Shown: one piece after another, positions 22,470 through 35,640 of the stretch | Layout: every line of letters starts with the position of its first letter | Position numbering within the stretch: position 1 is the stretch's first letter | Source of the DNA: Leptidea sinapis | Lineage: Eukaryota > Arthropoda > Insecta > Lepidoptera > Pieridae | DNA: 64,000 nt | Direction: 5' to 3' | NCBI RefSeq assembly: GCF_905404315.1 | Contig: NC_066272.1 | Location: 1,860,001-1,924,000 of the forward strand | Notes under the pieces: model-generated | What the model was told of the DNA's origin: nothing | Database searches by the model: none | The model's input: the letters and a program-made list of their open reading frames with translations, nothing else | Translations under genes and position numbers: made by a program

Positions 22470-23510
22470 AAACATCAAGTTTCAATAATTCTGTATCATT
22501 AATCTATCACTAATTATAAAACAATTACTCCGTTATTAATATTTGATAATTAACACACCAACACGCACGTTCGTTTAAATTAATCAAACTCAAATTTTCA
22601 ACGCCAAACCTACTTACTACAACTTTCGTTATTTTGTTACCTATTTGTTGTTAATAAAATATTACTATTACATGTGATAGAGGTTTATTAATTATTTTAA
22701 ACAGACTTTGAAAAAGACAGAGGTCCTCAATCTTTATGTCGCTAATGGTCAATTTTTTTAACAGATATAATATACTCCCAGAATGACGAAATAACGAAAC
22801 TTACAAAATGAAATGCAAAATATAAATCTGGTCTGAGAATATGTATTCATGTTTGGAATGGATAATTTAATAATAATGTGATAATAACCCATAGTTATAA
22901 CATTACTACAATAATTTTTAATGAATTACCATTTACTTTTCATATATTTTCTAATTATCAAAAATTTGTCATTTTTGCATCTTTAATTATTTATATTTCA
23001 TATTACATTCAATATCATAATATGTAATTGAAGTTGTTGTATTAGCTTAAGAGGTCAGTTATCAAATAATAGGACACCTTTTGTCCGTTTATATATCTTA
23101 GATTATTTATATATCTAGATAGACTGTTGAGGTTGACTGTTAGCCCCTATGTTTAGTTTATGTAGTTATAGTTTCTGTTCAATTTGTACCCGAAGATATA
23201 GTTAAACTTGTTCAGCATTTTAGTATTGATGATTCATCTAGCTGACCAATCACTTATACGTGAGCTCAAGTTTATCCATTGTTGTGTGAAAGAAAAACTG
23301 AAGACGAAAAAATGTTCAGATGAAACGTGGCATGCAAATGAGTTAGGAGTAAAAGGAGGGAAGCAAGATATTAAAATAAGAAAAAAACAACCTATTTGGG
23401 TAAATAATGTAGATATTAAATTATTATCCAACTTCAGCATTTTGAAAACGAACTAGATAATGAATTTACAAAAAATCTTCATGTGGTGATTTGGGTGTTG
23501 AAAAGGAATA
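22470..23510. other. AT-rich interval with nothing recognised
   Basis: An 82-codon frame at 23208-23456 with a Lys-rich middle (KEKLKTKKCSDETWH) has no recognised relative. Confidence 0.4.
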
Positions 23511-23513
23511 AGC

Positions 23514-24421
23514 TTTTTTATGATAATAACGGACGAGACGAGCAGGACGTTCAGCTGATGGTAATTGATACGCCCTGCCCATTACAATGCAGTACCACTT
23601 TTTGAAACATCCAAAAATATTTTATGTTATTATTTAATAATAATAAAGAAGTAAATAACACTGAATAAAACCTAATGTAATTCAAAGCTAAATGAGTTTT
23701 GTTTCGACATCTTAAAACTAAAAAGTAGCTCATTTGTATTTTAAAGTCAATACAGCCAATAGGAGCTTGTTCCTGATTGGCTGTTCGAGCTAGGATTGCC
23801 AACCTAAGTCGACTGAGGTTTCGTTGGTGCAGCGCAGTGGTGCTTAGTCACATTTGGCTCGTAGCTGCTGCACCGAACGGACACGTCAGAGTTAAGTACC
23901 TACTTATAATTATTATTCATTATTTTCTGTTCTGATATTATAGCCCATCTTTTAACATAAGTACATTTTATTTAAGATCCCTCAAATTGTTGGATGTATG
24001 TTGTTCATATATTATGCTGTATACATTGTTATACCTATTATGATTTAAAAGATAAGCTGGGAGTTTCTTATCGGTTCTTCTCCCCATGTCAAAGTTCCTT
24101 TACGAACCGAGAGTCATGACGTAATAAATTTATATTCCTTAAATTATGGTGGCTTACTTGAATATAAAGGTAAATAGAATTTCATATTCGCTTTACTTGG
24201 AATCTCTATTACCAGCGTGTTAGAATATACTCTATCTCTAGTAGCTATTCTAACACGATCATCTCCTTGAGACATAAGATGTTAAGTCTCATTTGCCCAG
24301 TAATTTCACTAACTACGGCGCTTTTCAATATAATCAATAATTCTAATGTTTACACATCAATGCTTCACGGCAGAAATAGGTGCCGTTGTGGTACCCATAC
24401 TCTATCCGGCATCCTGTGCAA
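23514..24421 (-). mobile_element. Short retroelement family S, copy split by an insertion
   Basis: 23514-23619 matches the T-rich end of family S and 24256-24421 matches the other end, in the same orientation and order, with about 25 bp missing at the join. The intervening 636 bp is therefore probably a later insertion. Sense is on the minus strand, because the poly-T start is a poly-A tail when reversed. Confidence 0.75.
23620..24255. other. Insertion inside the family S copy; carries paired CCAAT boxes and a 12-bp hairpin
   Basis: It contains CAGCCAAT...ATTGGCTG at 23753-23783, a GC-richer stretch to 23895, and near its right end the perfect 12-bp stem CGTGTTAGAATA (24216-24227) / TATTCTAACACG (24246-24257). 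No frame of note. It might be an unclassified transposon or sequence captured with one. Confidence 0.4.
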
Positions 24422-24439
24422 TATTTTAACCTTAATACA

Positions 24440-24560
24440 TTCTGATTTCATCAACTGTCTTCAACATTTAATAACACGCTTCAAAGGAGACGACTCTATT
24501 TCCCACAAATATAAGCCAATGGTACTTTGTATTATGGAGCAGTCGCCATTTTGATGATAT
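24440..24560 (+). repeat. Unclassified repeat R-C, copy 1
   Basis: It shares AACATTTAATAACACGCT, CAAAGGAGACGA and CTCTATTTCCCA with 34035-34150. The class is unknown. Confidence 0.5.
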
Positions 24561-24564
24561 ATTA

Positions 24565-27500
24565 TGAGGCTTGGGTTATACGATTATTTTCATATTTTTC
24601 TTCCTTTCATTGCAATATATTATATTAAAGCATAATTAATTTTGTTATATTTATTCCTCGCACTATTTTACGTTTGCGGAAAGAACAACATTGTCTTAAA
24701 GAAGGTGTTAAATACCGACATTGAAAATATTATCAATATACCGCATAATTTGAGTAAGACAATAACTTAAAATGAACAAAACCGCATGACATTTTGATGA
24801 CAAATAGAATTATTCCCTTCGAGCCTACCTTAAATAAAAATGAATAGTCTATTTCTTACCTATTCTTTTTTATTTATCATTTTAAGAAATTATTATTGAA
24901 AGCAACAATGACTTTCTGTATAGTGTATACAAAGAGTACTTTCATAATTATATTTTTCATTAATAAATTAATTTTGTTAAAGCATTTATAAACAGTAACA
25001 ATATAATAATCGTTAAATGTGATGTCTCAATGCTGAAGTTGTAGTAGAATAACTTGAGTATATTGTTTAAATCTAGGATAGCCGACGAAATGGGCAGTAC
25101 GGGCTTGTGGTGGCAAATACGAGCAGTAAGTATTGCCCCTATGGAATTAGCACCAAGCAACCCGCCCGCTGTGTTTCCGCAGTTTACGGTTATGACTCAG
25201 CACTTACTACTACTGCCCAGTATGTAGGGTGACAATGCTTGAACACAAGGTTGTTCATTAACTGTTGCGCTTTAAAGGTGATTTATTGTTGAAGATATTT
25301 TTTAAATATCGCGTTAACCTCAAAGAACATTAACATCAAGAAAATTAGCTGTTACAATATATAGATGTTAGTTATGAACGAAAAAAATAAAAATAAAAAC
25401 TACGTCACAATTATATACTATTAAGGCTTAAGGGACATTTAATAAAAATATTAAAATCGCTCTTAAAATACTCAAAATTTATTTCAACACAATATAAAAT
25501 ACAGTGTATTTAAATCAGGTTTATAATAATAAAAACACACGATAAAATGTTTTATTTCTTAAGTCAATATTCAAACTCAATACCACTTGTACTAATCTCC
25601 TTAAGGTGTAGTATTCAAATGCAAATTTTAATACACAACTGGTGTACTTATCTGGACTTAATTCAAACTTTTCAACAAATTAGTTTTTTCTCAGTCTTCT
25701 ACCGTTATAATTGTGTGAATAAAGAGTTAAAAATTTACTTATACTATTAAGATTTCATGCAATAGTATCTTACATAATATTACTTAAACTTGATAATTCC
25801 TAAAGCGGATTATAGTATTTAGTAAAAAATACTGTATTTGTCCGACTTAAATTGAATTGATAGTGCACCTACACAAACAGCATAGGGGTTATTATACTGC
25901 AGTCCATACCAATCACCACACCCTTACAACTTTGTGTACTCTGGCTCTAAATTATACTAATTCTTCAATTATTGATATATATCTCGATATATATAATATC
26001 TCGATTTATTTTTAGTATCATAGTAATAACACAAGATAAAAATTTTATATCTTTTTCAAACTTTTTAATTGTTTTCTTCTCGTTGATGAATGTAAACTTA
26101 AAAAAAAATAACAAAAAAACAACAGACTTCAAAAAAAACTATTTCAAAATAATAATTTCTAACTAGACTTATATTAATTAAATTGTATAAAAAAAATACA
26201 CGTAATTATTTTTGTGCTTATTATGTATATTGTTTTGGAATAGTTTTTTTTAAATCGGTTGTTCTTATGTTAAATTTATTTTTATTTTTAGTGACTTTGA
26301 AGAACATTTACTAATTTAATATGTGTAGATCTACTAAATTTTGCAATGTAACAATAAACGTAAGCGCATTGCAATTTGATTACAGACAGAAATTCTGCCA
26401 CAGGTCGCACTCTTACTGTAATGGATTAGGAGTTCCATTGATCATCATATTCGACAACGACAATTACTTGACCAAAACGACGTTACGGTATGTGATTCAA
26501 TTGTCTGGATAGCATAAAGAGATTCGGGGAAGTATCGTTAATTTAATCTTAAGAATTGAAGATTTCCGTTACTTTGTCATGGATTCCATAATCAGAACCT
26601 AACCAAACTCTCACCAAACTACCTTTGAAGTATATCCTTTCCAATAAATAAGAATTATCGAATTCGGTTTGTGCGATATTGAGTTATTCGTCGATTTGTC
26701 GCGCACATACTTATAGCAATTATAAGACTTTTATGGATTTTTCTCCTTCTATTTTGTAGTCTTTTAAGAATCTTTTAACTATATTTTAATTACTTATTAA
26801 ATAACATAATAAAGTAAATTTTGTAAATATTAAAAAACCCATACACATGGTCTTATAAAATACTTTCGAATGGATTAAAACTCGTATAATTATATTATAA
26901 TATAACGGTATTTATATATTAGGTCCATTTTTGAGAATACTTACTATCCCATACTTACGTACGTTACGTACTCCTCACATATTTGTATTTTTTAGAGGAA
27001 GACTTTCCAAAATCCTAAAAACTACCACCGCAGCTCTGCGTTTGCATCCGACATAATGATTGGAAATCGAATAACTCTGGCACAAAACAATGCTGCACTG
27101 TGGTGTATGTAAGTGGTGGCACGTTAGTCTAGCGCTGAACAAAACATGGAGGGGATAGCGGCGCATGGGTACTGTCGCGTACGCTTTAATAATACGTAAA
27201 TTAAAAGTAAAATAATATTAATGACATTATTTTATTGTAATGACAAATCAAGCGCAGTGCGAAATACGGAAGATAGCTGCGTATGGGTAGGCTATTCCGA
27301 ACGCAAATATTAAACTTTGAAAAATATTTTATTTTCAAGTCTCAAGTACTTCTGTAGAAAGTTCATTAAAACATCAAAAAAAATCTCAACAATAGAATGT
27401 GTTTGTATGTGAGTGTGTGTGTATTTAACAGACCAAATCAAAGGTCATAAACAAAAAAAAACATAGCATAAAACAATACAATTCAGAACGTGAGTGTACA

Positions 27501-29465
27501 CTGGATGTGTCCGGGGTGCCGTATCGGTACAGGAGACGGAATACAACTGGCGAGCCAATCGGCACTACGCAAGCTCGCCCTTCATCCCTCTAGCCCCCGC
27601 TGATACCTTATGTTTGACTTCTGCGAAATAACGATCAGCGGTAGACTTACGTGCCGCCACTTTTACCAAACTAGTCACCATCCTATACATAAAGGCCTAT
27701 CGGTTGTGAATTAGTCATAATTGATAATATATTATGATAATTTAAAGATCCTTAATTCTTTACCCACTTTTATCAGTTATTTGAAAATGAGTGAAATACC
27801 AAAAATAGCTTTTGTTTCAACATTATCAAATACATTAATGAGACAAATATTTTCTATGAAGCTATATTAAATTCTTTCGAATTATTATTATGTTAATATA
27901 AATAATTTTGTTATTAGGAGAATTTTGCGTGAGACATTCAACCGAATTATGTCATTAATTTTATCACAAATTAATAATTTTTATCACTAATATCATTTTT
28001 ATTTTCACTTAATTTAATAAAAATTATTTTTACTACCATTTGATTAATTCTAACATGAATATTCTGTTTATCCGGTAGGATGAAATTCAAAGCTCACAAA
28101 ATTTGTATTCCGTTTGTCGGAAGGATAATTGGTTTATTTGGCAAATTGACAAACATCAGTATGGCGGGTAATTATCATTCTGTGTTTGTTTGTTTAGCTT
28201 AGTTTTGTGTTCCATTATTTGTACTTTAATTATAATATTATATTTCATTAGTCTAGCCGCTAGTCTAAGTAAATACTAAAATATGCTAGGAAAAATAACG
28301 CTTGAAATCTGCAGGCACAGTTTATGCTGCTCCTGCTAAAGGAATAAATTAAGATCGTCAAAAACATCTATACATAAATATATTTCTATTTCGTTAGTAA
28401 TATTGCAGCACACTCCGGGTGCAGCTATTCTTTTTCTCCAAAACGATCGATCATATCGTGATGAAACTTTGATAGAGTGTTCTTAAGATACCGGCGACAT
28501 TCCGTGGTTCGAATAATGAAATATAGAAATTATTATTTTTCGACTCTTTATTGAAGTTATAACTTCTTACTTCAGCTAGAACAAAGACAATTGAAACAAT
28601 TTTACCCGTTATAATTAAATGCCTTTAAAATGGTTTTAAAAAAATATTTCAAATTGCTCAGTAATATTATTTTTAAATCTCCAAGTGTATTTATTTATTT
28701 ATTTCTACTTTTATTATAAGAAGCAAATAAAAGTTTACTCTTCTTTCTTACTTACATTATTCTATCATCGTAAAGAATCTTCTTACCATTACACATTTTC
28801 AAATAGAAGATAAATCTAAATTCCTCTATACGTTATAACCAAGTTAACTAAAAACTACACGACATATGATACCCCTCCATTTTCAAGTCAGATTAAAATA
28901 AATTCTGAATGGAACATACTACGATGTATTCGTAGGTTTACAGCAAATATTTATTCTTCAACGAAATTGAGAAAAACCAACATTTATAACGTCATGACCG
29001 AAGCATCAAACAAAAAAAGAATGCTCTATGTATGCACTGTGTTTGCTCTGCCAAAATATTCTTTTTTTGGCTTAACCTTTTCATACCGCATATCTTACTA
29101 CCAGTGCACTCGACATAGGAACTAAAATATGCATTTACTTTTAAACACGGGTAACCATTTTAACAAGAGGATTACGTTTTATTTGCAGAGATTTGAACTG
29201 TCGGACTTTTTAATTTGTTTGCTTATTCACTGTATAGCGCTTTAATTTTAATAACTTTATTTCAACATAATTATGTTCGTACGTCTGTATTGTGTACGTA
29301 CCAGTACATAATACAGACTAGTACGTAATAAATGAATGAGAACAAAATACAATAATTACAGTACAATAAAGTCTACCACAGAAGTGGACAAAGACGAAGC
29401 TTTTTTTACATTCCTGGTATCTTCTACTTGGACTTGGACTCAAATTTATCTCGGTAAGTTAAATC
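24565..29465. other. Long AT-rich interval without recognisable genes
   Basis: Three GC-richer patches stand out (25074-25245, 26985-27310, 27480-27700), but none holds an open frame I can recognise. A short frame at 28080-28166 (MKFKAHKICIPFVGRIIGLF) follows a TAG acceptor-like site and ends before GGGTAAT, but it is too small to claim. An imperfect palindrome lies at 29278-29325. Confidence 0.4.
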
Positions 29466-29469
29466 CAAA

Positions 29470-29720
29470 TCACTTTATTTATTAAGGTCAAGAAAGCACT
29501 TATCAAATTATGTCAAAAGTGATACTTTTTACCATTTACCACTTCGGAAAAAGGTGAGGTTTAATGAAAAGAAGAGGCAAGAAACTCATTGCCACTCGTT
29601 TTCTTAATTATTTTAATCGCAATATATAGATGTAAAGTGATGCAAATAATGTCAAATAATCAATGCTTGGTTTGTTACCTAAGAGATATAAACACAACAT
29701 CATTGTTTGACATCGTTAGT
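29470..29720 (-). mobile_element. CR1-like LINE 3' UTR fragment
   Basis: It contains GAAGAGGCAAGAAACTCATT, the reverse complement of the GAGTTTCTTGC motif present in the 3' UTRs of the clear CR1-like copies at 48350 and 61520. No coding part. Confidence 0.5.
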
Positions 29721-31060
29721 ATGGCAGTTTGCAACAAACATTGTTATTAAGATTTCCAATTATAAATAAATAGGCTGATTGTTATCCACGTTCAAAAGAT
29801 AATTGTGCAAAACAGACCTCAAATTATTTAAAATTAAGTACATATTGAGCGTGTTTATTTTATGATTTTCACACCTTAAATACCCCATCAAAGAATAAAA
29901 TTTACAGACAACATTGGTACGAAGGAAAATTGAGTAATAATCGCGAAATCCTTTAGATTTCTCAAAGAAGTCACGAGCAGAATATAGTCGTGATATATAG
30001 TCTACCTATTAACCTGTACCACCAGGATTTAACTTTTCATATTTTTTTTTTTATTTATCAAGATCGCGAAGCGGTTATTGAGTTTTAAAAGCACGTACAG
30101 ACAGGCCGAAGAAAAAACTGATAATGGAATTGAAATCAATAAAAAATAAACACTGGCTGTTTCTTGAAAAGTAGTCTTAACATAATTGTTGGAATATTTA
30201 AAGTATTGAACAAACTTCAATAGACAGGCACTCAGAGCTCCCGTCTGATATAACTCTCACATAACTATGACGTAGAGAGAAACAGGTGACGGGTGTTGTG
30301 TTCATATGTTACAAGTACTTTGAAAATCTTGATAGCGTTATATTATAGTATAGAAAATGATTTTTAAGATAATAAAATAAGAGATGTTTTTTAGGAATAT
30401 ATTTTTATGAAGTTTTATGTGTTATTTTATCACCAATGAAAGTTCTCACGAAAATTTTTGCGGTGTTGATAATTTTTTTTTGATTAAAATATATCCTGAT
30501 TTGTTCGACGAAAGATAAAACAGGTAATCATAGGCACATCCAACATAAGTGAATACTTAAAACTATTATACAACAATACTTAGTACCAAAAATAAAAACT
30601 TCATAATTTGTTTAAATATAATCATGTAACATTAATTTTCATTTCTAACCAAGGGTAATGCTTTAAGCTCATAGATATAGATATACTACTAGCTGTGTAT
30701 AAGCAACACTTATATATTATTTAAAAAGTATTTTCATAATTTTAAGCTTTTATTTTGCAATGTTGGTATTAAATGTTTAAAGTAAGCACTTGGGAACTTT
30801 TAATGGTTAGCAAAGGTCGTAGCTGAGCTTAAATTGAGTAAAAATGCTTAAAAGATAACCTGAGCCATCTCAACCATGTTAAATGAAATTTAATAACTAA
30901 TCTGACGCTTGTAGCCTTTCAGCATATACATTATATGTTCAATAAATAATGTATGTGTATGTATAAATAATGTGGGTATGAGGTACCAACTACTTAAATT
31001 GATTAGATAAAAAAAATATAAAATGCTTTTCCTTTTCTTGGCGCGTTAGGGAAAAATTAT
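29721..31060. other. AT-rich interval; repeat R-B copy 2 at 30235-30320
   Basis: 30235-30320 matches 15779-15875 (GTGTTCATATGTTACAA). 30860-30950 matches 38190-38255 (CCATGTTAA...TAATAACTAATCTGACGC). Otherwise nothing is recognised. Confidence 0.4.
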
Positions 31061-31063
31061 CAA

Positions 31064-31376
31064 CCTTTTTTTATGATAATAAGGGACGAGATGAGCAGGA
31101 CATTCAGCTGATGGTAATTGATATGCCCTGCCCATTGCAATGCAGTACCGCTCAGTTTACTTGAAAAACCCAAAAACTCTGAGCGGCACTACAATTGCGC
31201 TCGTCACCTTAAGACATAAGATGTTAAGTCTTATTTGCCTAGTAATTTCCCGAGCTACGACGCACTTCAGAAGGAAACACAGTAAAGCTTACACATTACT
31301 GCTTCACGGCAGAAACAGGCACCGTTATGGTATCCATAATCTAGCCGGCATCCTGTGCAAATGAGTCTCCCACTGG
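31064..31376 (-). mobile_element. Short retroelement family S, full-length copy
   Basis: About 313 bp. Read on the minus strand it begins CCAGTGGGAGACTC, has an inner hairpin (GCCGCTCAG/CTGAGCGGC in the better copies) and ends in a poly-A stretch after CTCATCTCGTCCCTTATTAT. Several copies share the same 5' edge, which argues for a SINE-like unit over random LINE truncation. Confidence 0.8.
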
Positions 31377-32079
31377 TATGCATTATCTAAAAGTTTTAGT
31401 TTGTTTATAATTTAAAATCAAATCGTCATTCGTGATGTATTTACGCCATTTAAAGCTTTTCATTCGTTTTCCTTCAAGGAATACACCAGTATCATATTTT
31501 TCTTTATTATCTTGTGTATAATAGTGTGTGACCGATGTTATAATAACTATGTAGAGAGGGAACTAACGAATTCATTCAGTTTGCAATTATGTATCGCTGC
31601 CTCGGCGTCGACTAAACCCATCGTATGTGTATGAATTTTATAAAATACAGATTTGACTTCTGGTTAAGTTTTCAGTTCTGTACCTACACTAAATCCTGCT
31701 AGAATTATAATTAATGTAAATGCATTTCTCATGTCAAACAATACTGGGAAGGATGAAACGAAGCAGTTTCGGGAACAATAAGATTAGAGTAAGTTTGAAG
31801 GCTCTGCTGATCGTAGAGAAAGTTTGATCTTCCCATTCGTCTCGATCTAAGTTACTACTATTTGTACCTACTGTGTGTACCTAATGTACTCAGGTACATT
31901 TCGGTTCAGCTTAAAATGGAGATGAAAAATATACTTGATTACGTTGACAATATGATTTTAATTTGGGTTAATGGATATTTTAACAAGTAAATCTAATTTT
32001 GTACAATATCATAAAAAAACAATGTACGCTGTATTAAATTTATATGACGCCAATATATATCACGTTGTTTTGATTTAAC

Positions 32080-32285
32080 GTCAAATTCAAAAAAACTTTA
32101 TTCAAATAGGCTTAAACTAATTGCTTCTGAATTCTATTTAGAATTGTAGAAAAATAATTATTAAATTTTAATTACCTACTGAATCTACACTATAATCACT
32201 AAAAGTAGATCTCGTGAGAAGCACAAGAAACCTTATTTAAAAAAAAAAACTTATTTTAAAACAGCTGTACTTACATAAAGAATAA
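32080..32285 (-). mobile_element. CR1-like LINE 3' UTR fragment
   Basis: Read on the minus strand it ends in a TTGAATTTGA tail. It holds AATAGGCTTAAACTAATTGC and CTCGTGAGAAGCACAAGAAA. It aligns with 2573-2735. Confidence 0.6.
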
Positions 32286-32607
32286 ATTGTAAAGAACCTA
32301 ATAAGCGTTTTAAATATCTTATAAAAAGTAACAAAAAAGATGATTTGTATAAATTATCGTAATAATATGAATCTCGTGATTACTATCATTGTTAATAATT
32401 ATTATTTAATAGAAACTTGGTGAACTAATATAATTATAATATGAAACATTATAATAGTAAAATGCAACAAACACAAACTATAACTACATATTAAAAAAAA
32501 TCAATTTTCAAATAAATCTTCAAACATAGCATTTCATGTTATAATATTATTTATGTATCCCTCTTTTGTGTGTCAGAATCGAATTTCATTAGAAAAACAA
32601 TACCTTA

Positions 32608-32802
32608 TCTGTATATATAAGAGATTTCCATGTATATAGTCACTCATCACGATATCTCTGGAACCATTAGAGCTAAAGACTTGAAATTTGGTAGGAATAT
32701 TCTTTTCACTGAGTAGAGGTCAGCTAAGAACGGATTTTACGAAATTCCACCCGCAACAGTTTTTTTTATTATGAACAGAACAACGTCTGTCGGGTCAGCT
32801 AG
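32608..32802 (+). mobile_element. Non-autonomous Helitron-like element, copy 2
   Basis: A 195-bp copy of the element at 1222-1419, with TC start after A and CTAG end before T, the canonical Helitron insertion context. It differs by a handful of substitutions. Confidence 0.75.
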
Positions 32803-35355
32803 TAGTTTTCTATACGATTTGCATAAATATAACCAATTCGGATACATTGCACAGAACACTGTAGGCTCTAGCGAAAGAGGATTAGAGCATAATTTATCAT
32901 AGTTTCCGTGCCATTTCCACGAGATGCATGTTAAAACCGCACGTGTGAAAAGCTCTATGTGAACAAGCTTGACGGAAAATGTTGGAATAACATACTGTTT
33001 GATATGAATATTTGTCGTTTGAAATAGTACACTAACCGCTGTTAACACTTTACAATGCTTTTGGTTGGAACTTAAGCTTATAATAATTTTACTTATAAAA
33101 ATGATCTCGAAATCGAAATCGAAATCGAAATCGTTTGCAATCTCATGTCCTGTATACCCATTTACTACTTTTTCTGAAAATGAAAAAATGAAAATGAAAA
33201 AACGTTCTGGGTAAGTATCTTCGTAAAATAATCAAGTTTTTATTGTTTCAACTCTACATTCCATAATATTTCCCATACTGCGTGTATTATCATTATTAAT
33301 CCAATCCATTGAGAGGATTCTTACTAATAATTATTATCAATCTAACGTTCAAACCCTTATTGTTCTGTCTGACAAATATATTTGTGTTATTTTATATTCC
33401 CAGTTAATATTATATTCTCAGTTTAAAAATAAGAAAGAAGTAATTTAAATATTACAACATTAGACATAAGTTAATCATCAGGCCCAGATAATCATGCCTA
33501 TATTAAATTCACCACATTCTGATAGTTTGGCAATACCACTTACAATTTAATTACTACAGTTTAGTAGGTATTTACTCGTACAATTTGGAAAACCGTATCT
33601 GTTACCCCAACATATAAAAAGTTATTATTTTCGTCGGTTTTTGTCATACATAATAGGAAACAAAATTTTCCTCAACACTCAAACGTCATAAAGAGATTCT
33701 CTAGAATTTCATGAAATAGGAGAATAGTTATCGTAAAATACTAACGCAATTATTTCATAGTTCTGTTAAAAGCTACTTAACACATATTTTATGTCTACAC
33801 GAAATTAAGTCTCATACAAAAAGTACAATTCCACAACTGTAATTACTCATATGTATGGATCGCAAAAAAACACAATTGAAAGAAATTAAGGGATCTTTAT
33901 TACTTCATAATAATATCTCTTGCATTACTTTCACTCCAAACAATTAATTCCAAAAGTAATTCTGTTTAACAAACAAACAATACTGTAGTACATCACAATA
34001 TTGTATTTGTACTCCTCTCAAAGTGTATGACTGACTACATCAACTTCCCTAAACATTTAATAACACGCTCCAAAGGAGACGAACTCTATTTCCCAGAGAG
34101 ATGAGGCAATGTTGTACTATCAAAGCACTCGGCATCAAGATGAAATATGATTTAAACCACTATTTTAATGCTACCTCTATAACTATAAGCATGTCTGTCA
34201 AAATCGGAATAAATACTAATAAATGAATTAGAAATTGTTCTATTCTTACAGATACTCTATTATTATTAAGGAAATTGATTTGGAATATTTAGTATTAGTA
34301 GCACAGCCGGATCTCGTTCAGTCGGAATTTTGTGGTAAAAGAAGTAAAGAATATAAAACTTTTTCCACATTTAAGAATTTAACAGCGAAGCAATTATTTC
34401 TTAATTAAATTGCAGGTCACAAATCCCTGTGTTAGTGAAATATGTTTTAGTGCTGTTTGAGTTTATTCATAACAAGCAAAACCCACTGAGTTAAAGGTGT
34501 GAATGCTTATTGATAAGTGAATGATAACAATATATCGTAATTAATAAACTTATTAATTATTAACTCATAATCACGAAAATTTCGTTAACTTTTTAAATAT
34601 AACCCTAATAAAGTACGATTTACTTATAAGAACCTTATCAGAAACTATTACATACTTATCAGAATAAATATAGATACAAAATCTAAATAAAACAAATGTA
34701 ATAATTTTTTACTGGATTTACTGTGTTTCACCTGTAAGTTGAGTGTAAGTCTTATTGTAATGTAAAAATTTGTTGTAATTTTCACAATAATATAAAATGT
34801 TGTTTTAATCAAAATGGTTGTACTAAACCACTTGAATTTTTGAAATTTATAGATTGATCGCTAATGACCCTTGATATTAAAAAGCGACCTGAAATAAACG
34901 AATTAAATAAAATATGGCTTTTTTCAGTCACGATAACAATTCTGTTCATTTCAACTAAATTCATTGTGGGAATTCAAACTTTGAGCCAGAAAATTGAACT
35001 GCACACTTAAATGCCTAATCTTTGTTAACAATGGTTCAAAGTCTGAATATATAACTATTAATTTACTAAAAGTTTATACAAAAGTTATATAAGTACAAAA
35101 TTTAATATATCTGGCTTCCTAAATCAAGAAGCAGCCAAGACAAATACAGTACTTACATAATTGGTGTCGTTCCATGCATTTGACTTGGAAGTTTGAAACT
35201 GCAGTTTGGTTTCAATCAAACTTTTGATGAGACAGCGTTTTGGCAGATTGTGTAGACAGCTTAATTAGACTGGGAGATGCAGTTCATATTTATCTTTGTG
35301 TACTAACTTTATAATTATGAACCCAAACTTCTATCCTTATTTGATCGATTCCCGA
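32803..35355. other. AT-rich interval; repeat R-C copy 2 and a TCGAAA microsatellite
   Basis: 33106-33133 is a (TCGAAA)n run of about 4.5 units. 34035-34150 is the second copy of repeat R-C. The rest is AT-rich sequence without frames of note. Confidence 0.5.
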
Positions 35356-35359
35356 AATG

Positions 35360-35640
35360 TCACAGGATGCCAGCTAGATTATGGGTGCCACAAGGGCGCC
35401 TATTTCTACCTTGAAACATTATCGTGTTTCGGTTTTAAGGGCGCCAAGAAATTACTGGGAAAATGAGACTTAACATCTTATGTTTCAAGGTGACGAGTGC
35501 AATTGTAGTGCCGCTCAGAATTTTTGGGATGCCAAGAATCATGAGCGGTACTGCATTGTAATGGGCAAGGCGTATCAATTGCCATCAGCCAAACGTCCAG
35601 CTCGTCTTGTCCCTCATCCTTATCAAAAAAATCATAAAAT
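35360..35640 (+). mobile_element. Short retroelement family S, opposite orientation
   Basis: It reads CACAGGATGCCAGCTAGAT through to TATCAAAAAAATCATAAAA, which is the sense orientation on the plus strand, with an A-rich tail at the right. More diverged than the 44988 copy. Confidence 0.8.

Noticed and set aside
23750..23895. Promoter or 5' exon suggested by paired CCAAT boxes and higher GC
   Set aside because: It lies inside a probable transposon insertion, and no coding exon or clear splice donor follows.
25074..25245. GC-richer island as a host exon
   Set aside because: Open frames exist on both strands but none is recognisable, and frames differ at the GTAAGT donor-like site.
28080..28166. 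Short exon-like frame between an AG and a GT
   Set aside because: Thirty codons with weak splice sites are not distinguishable from chance.
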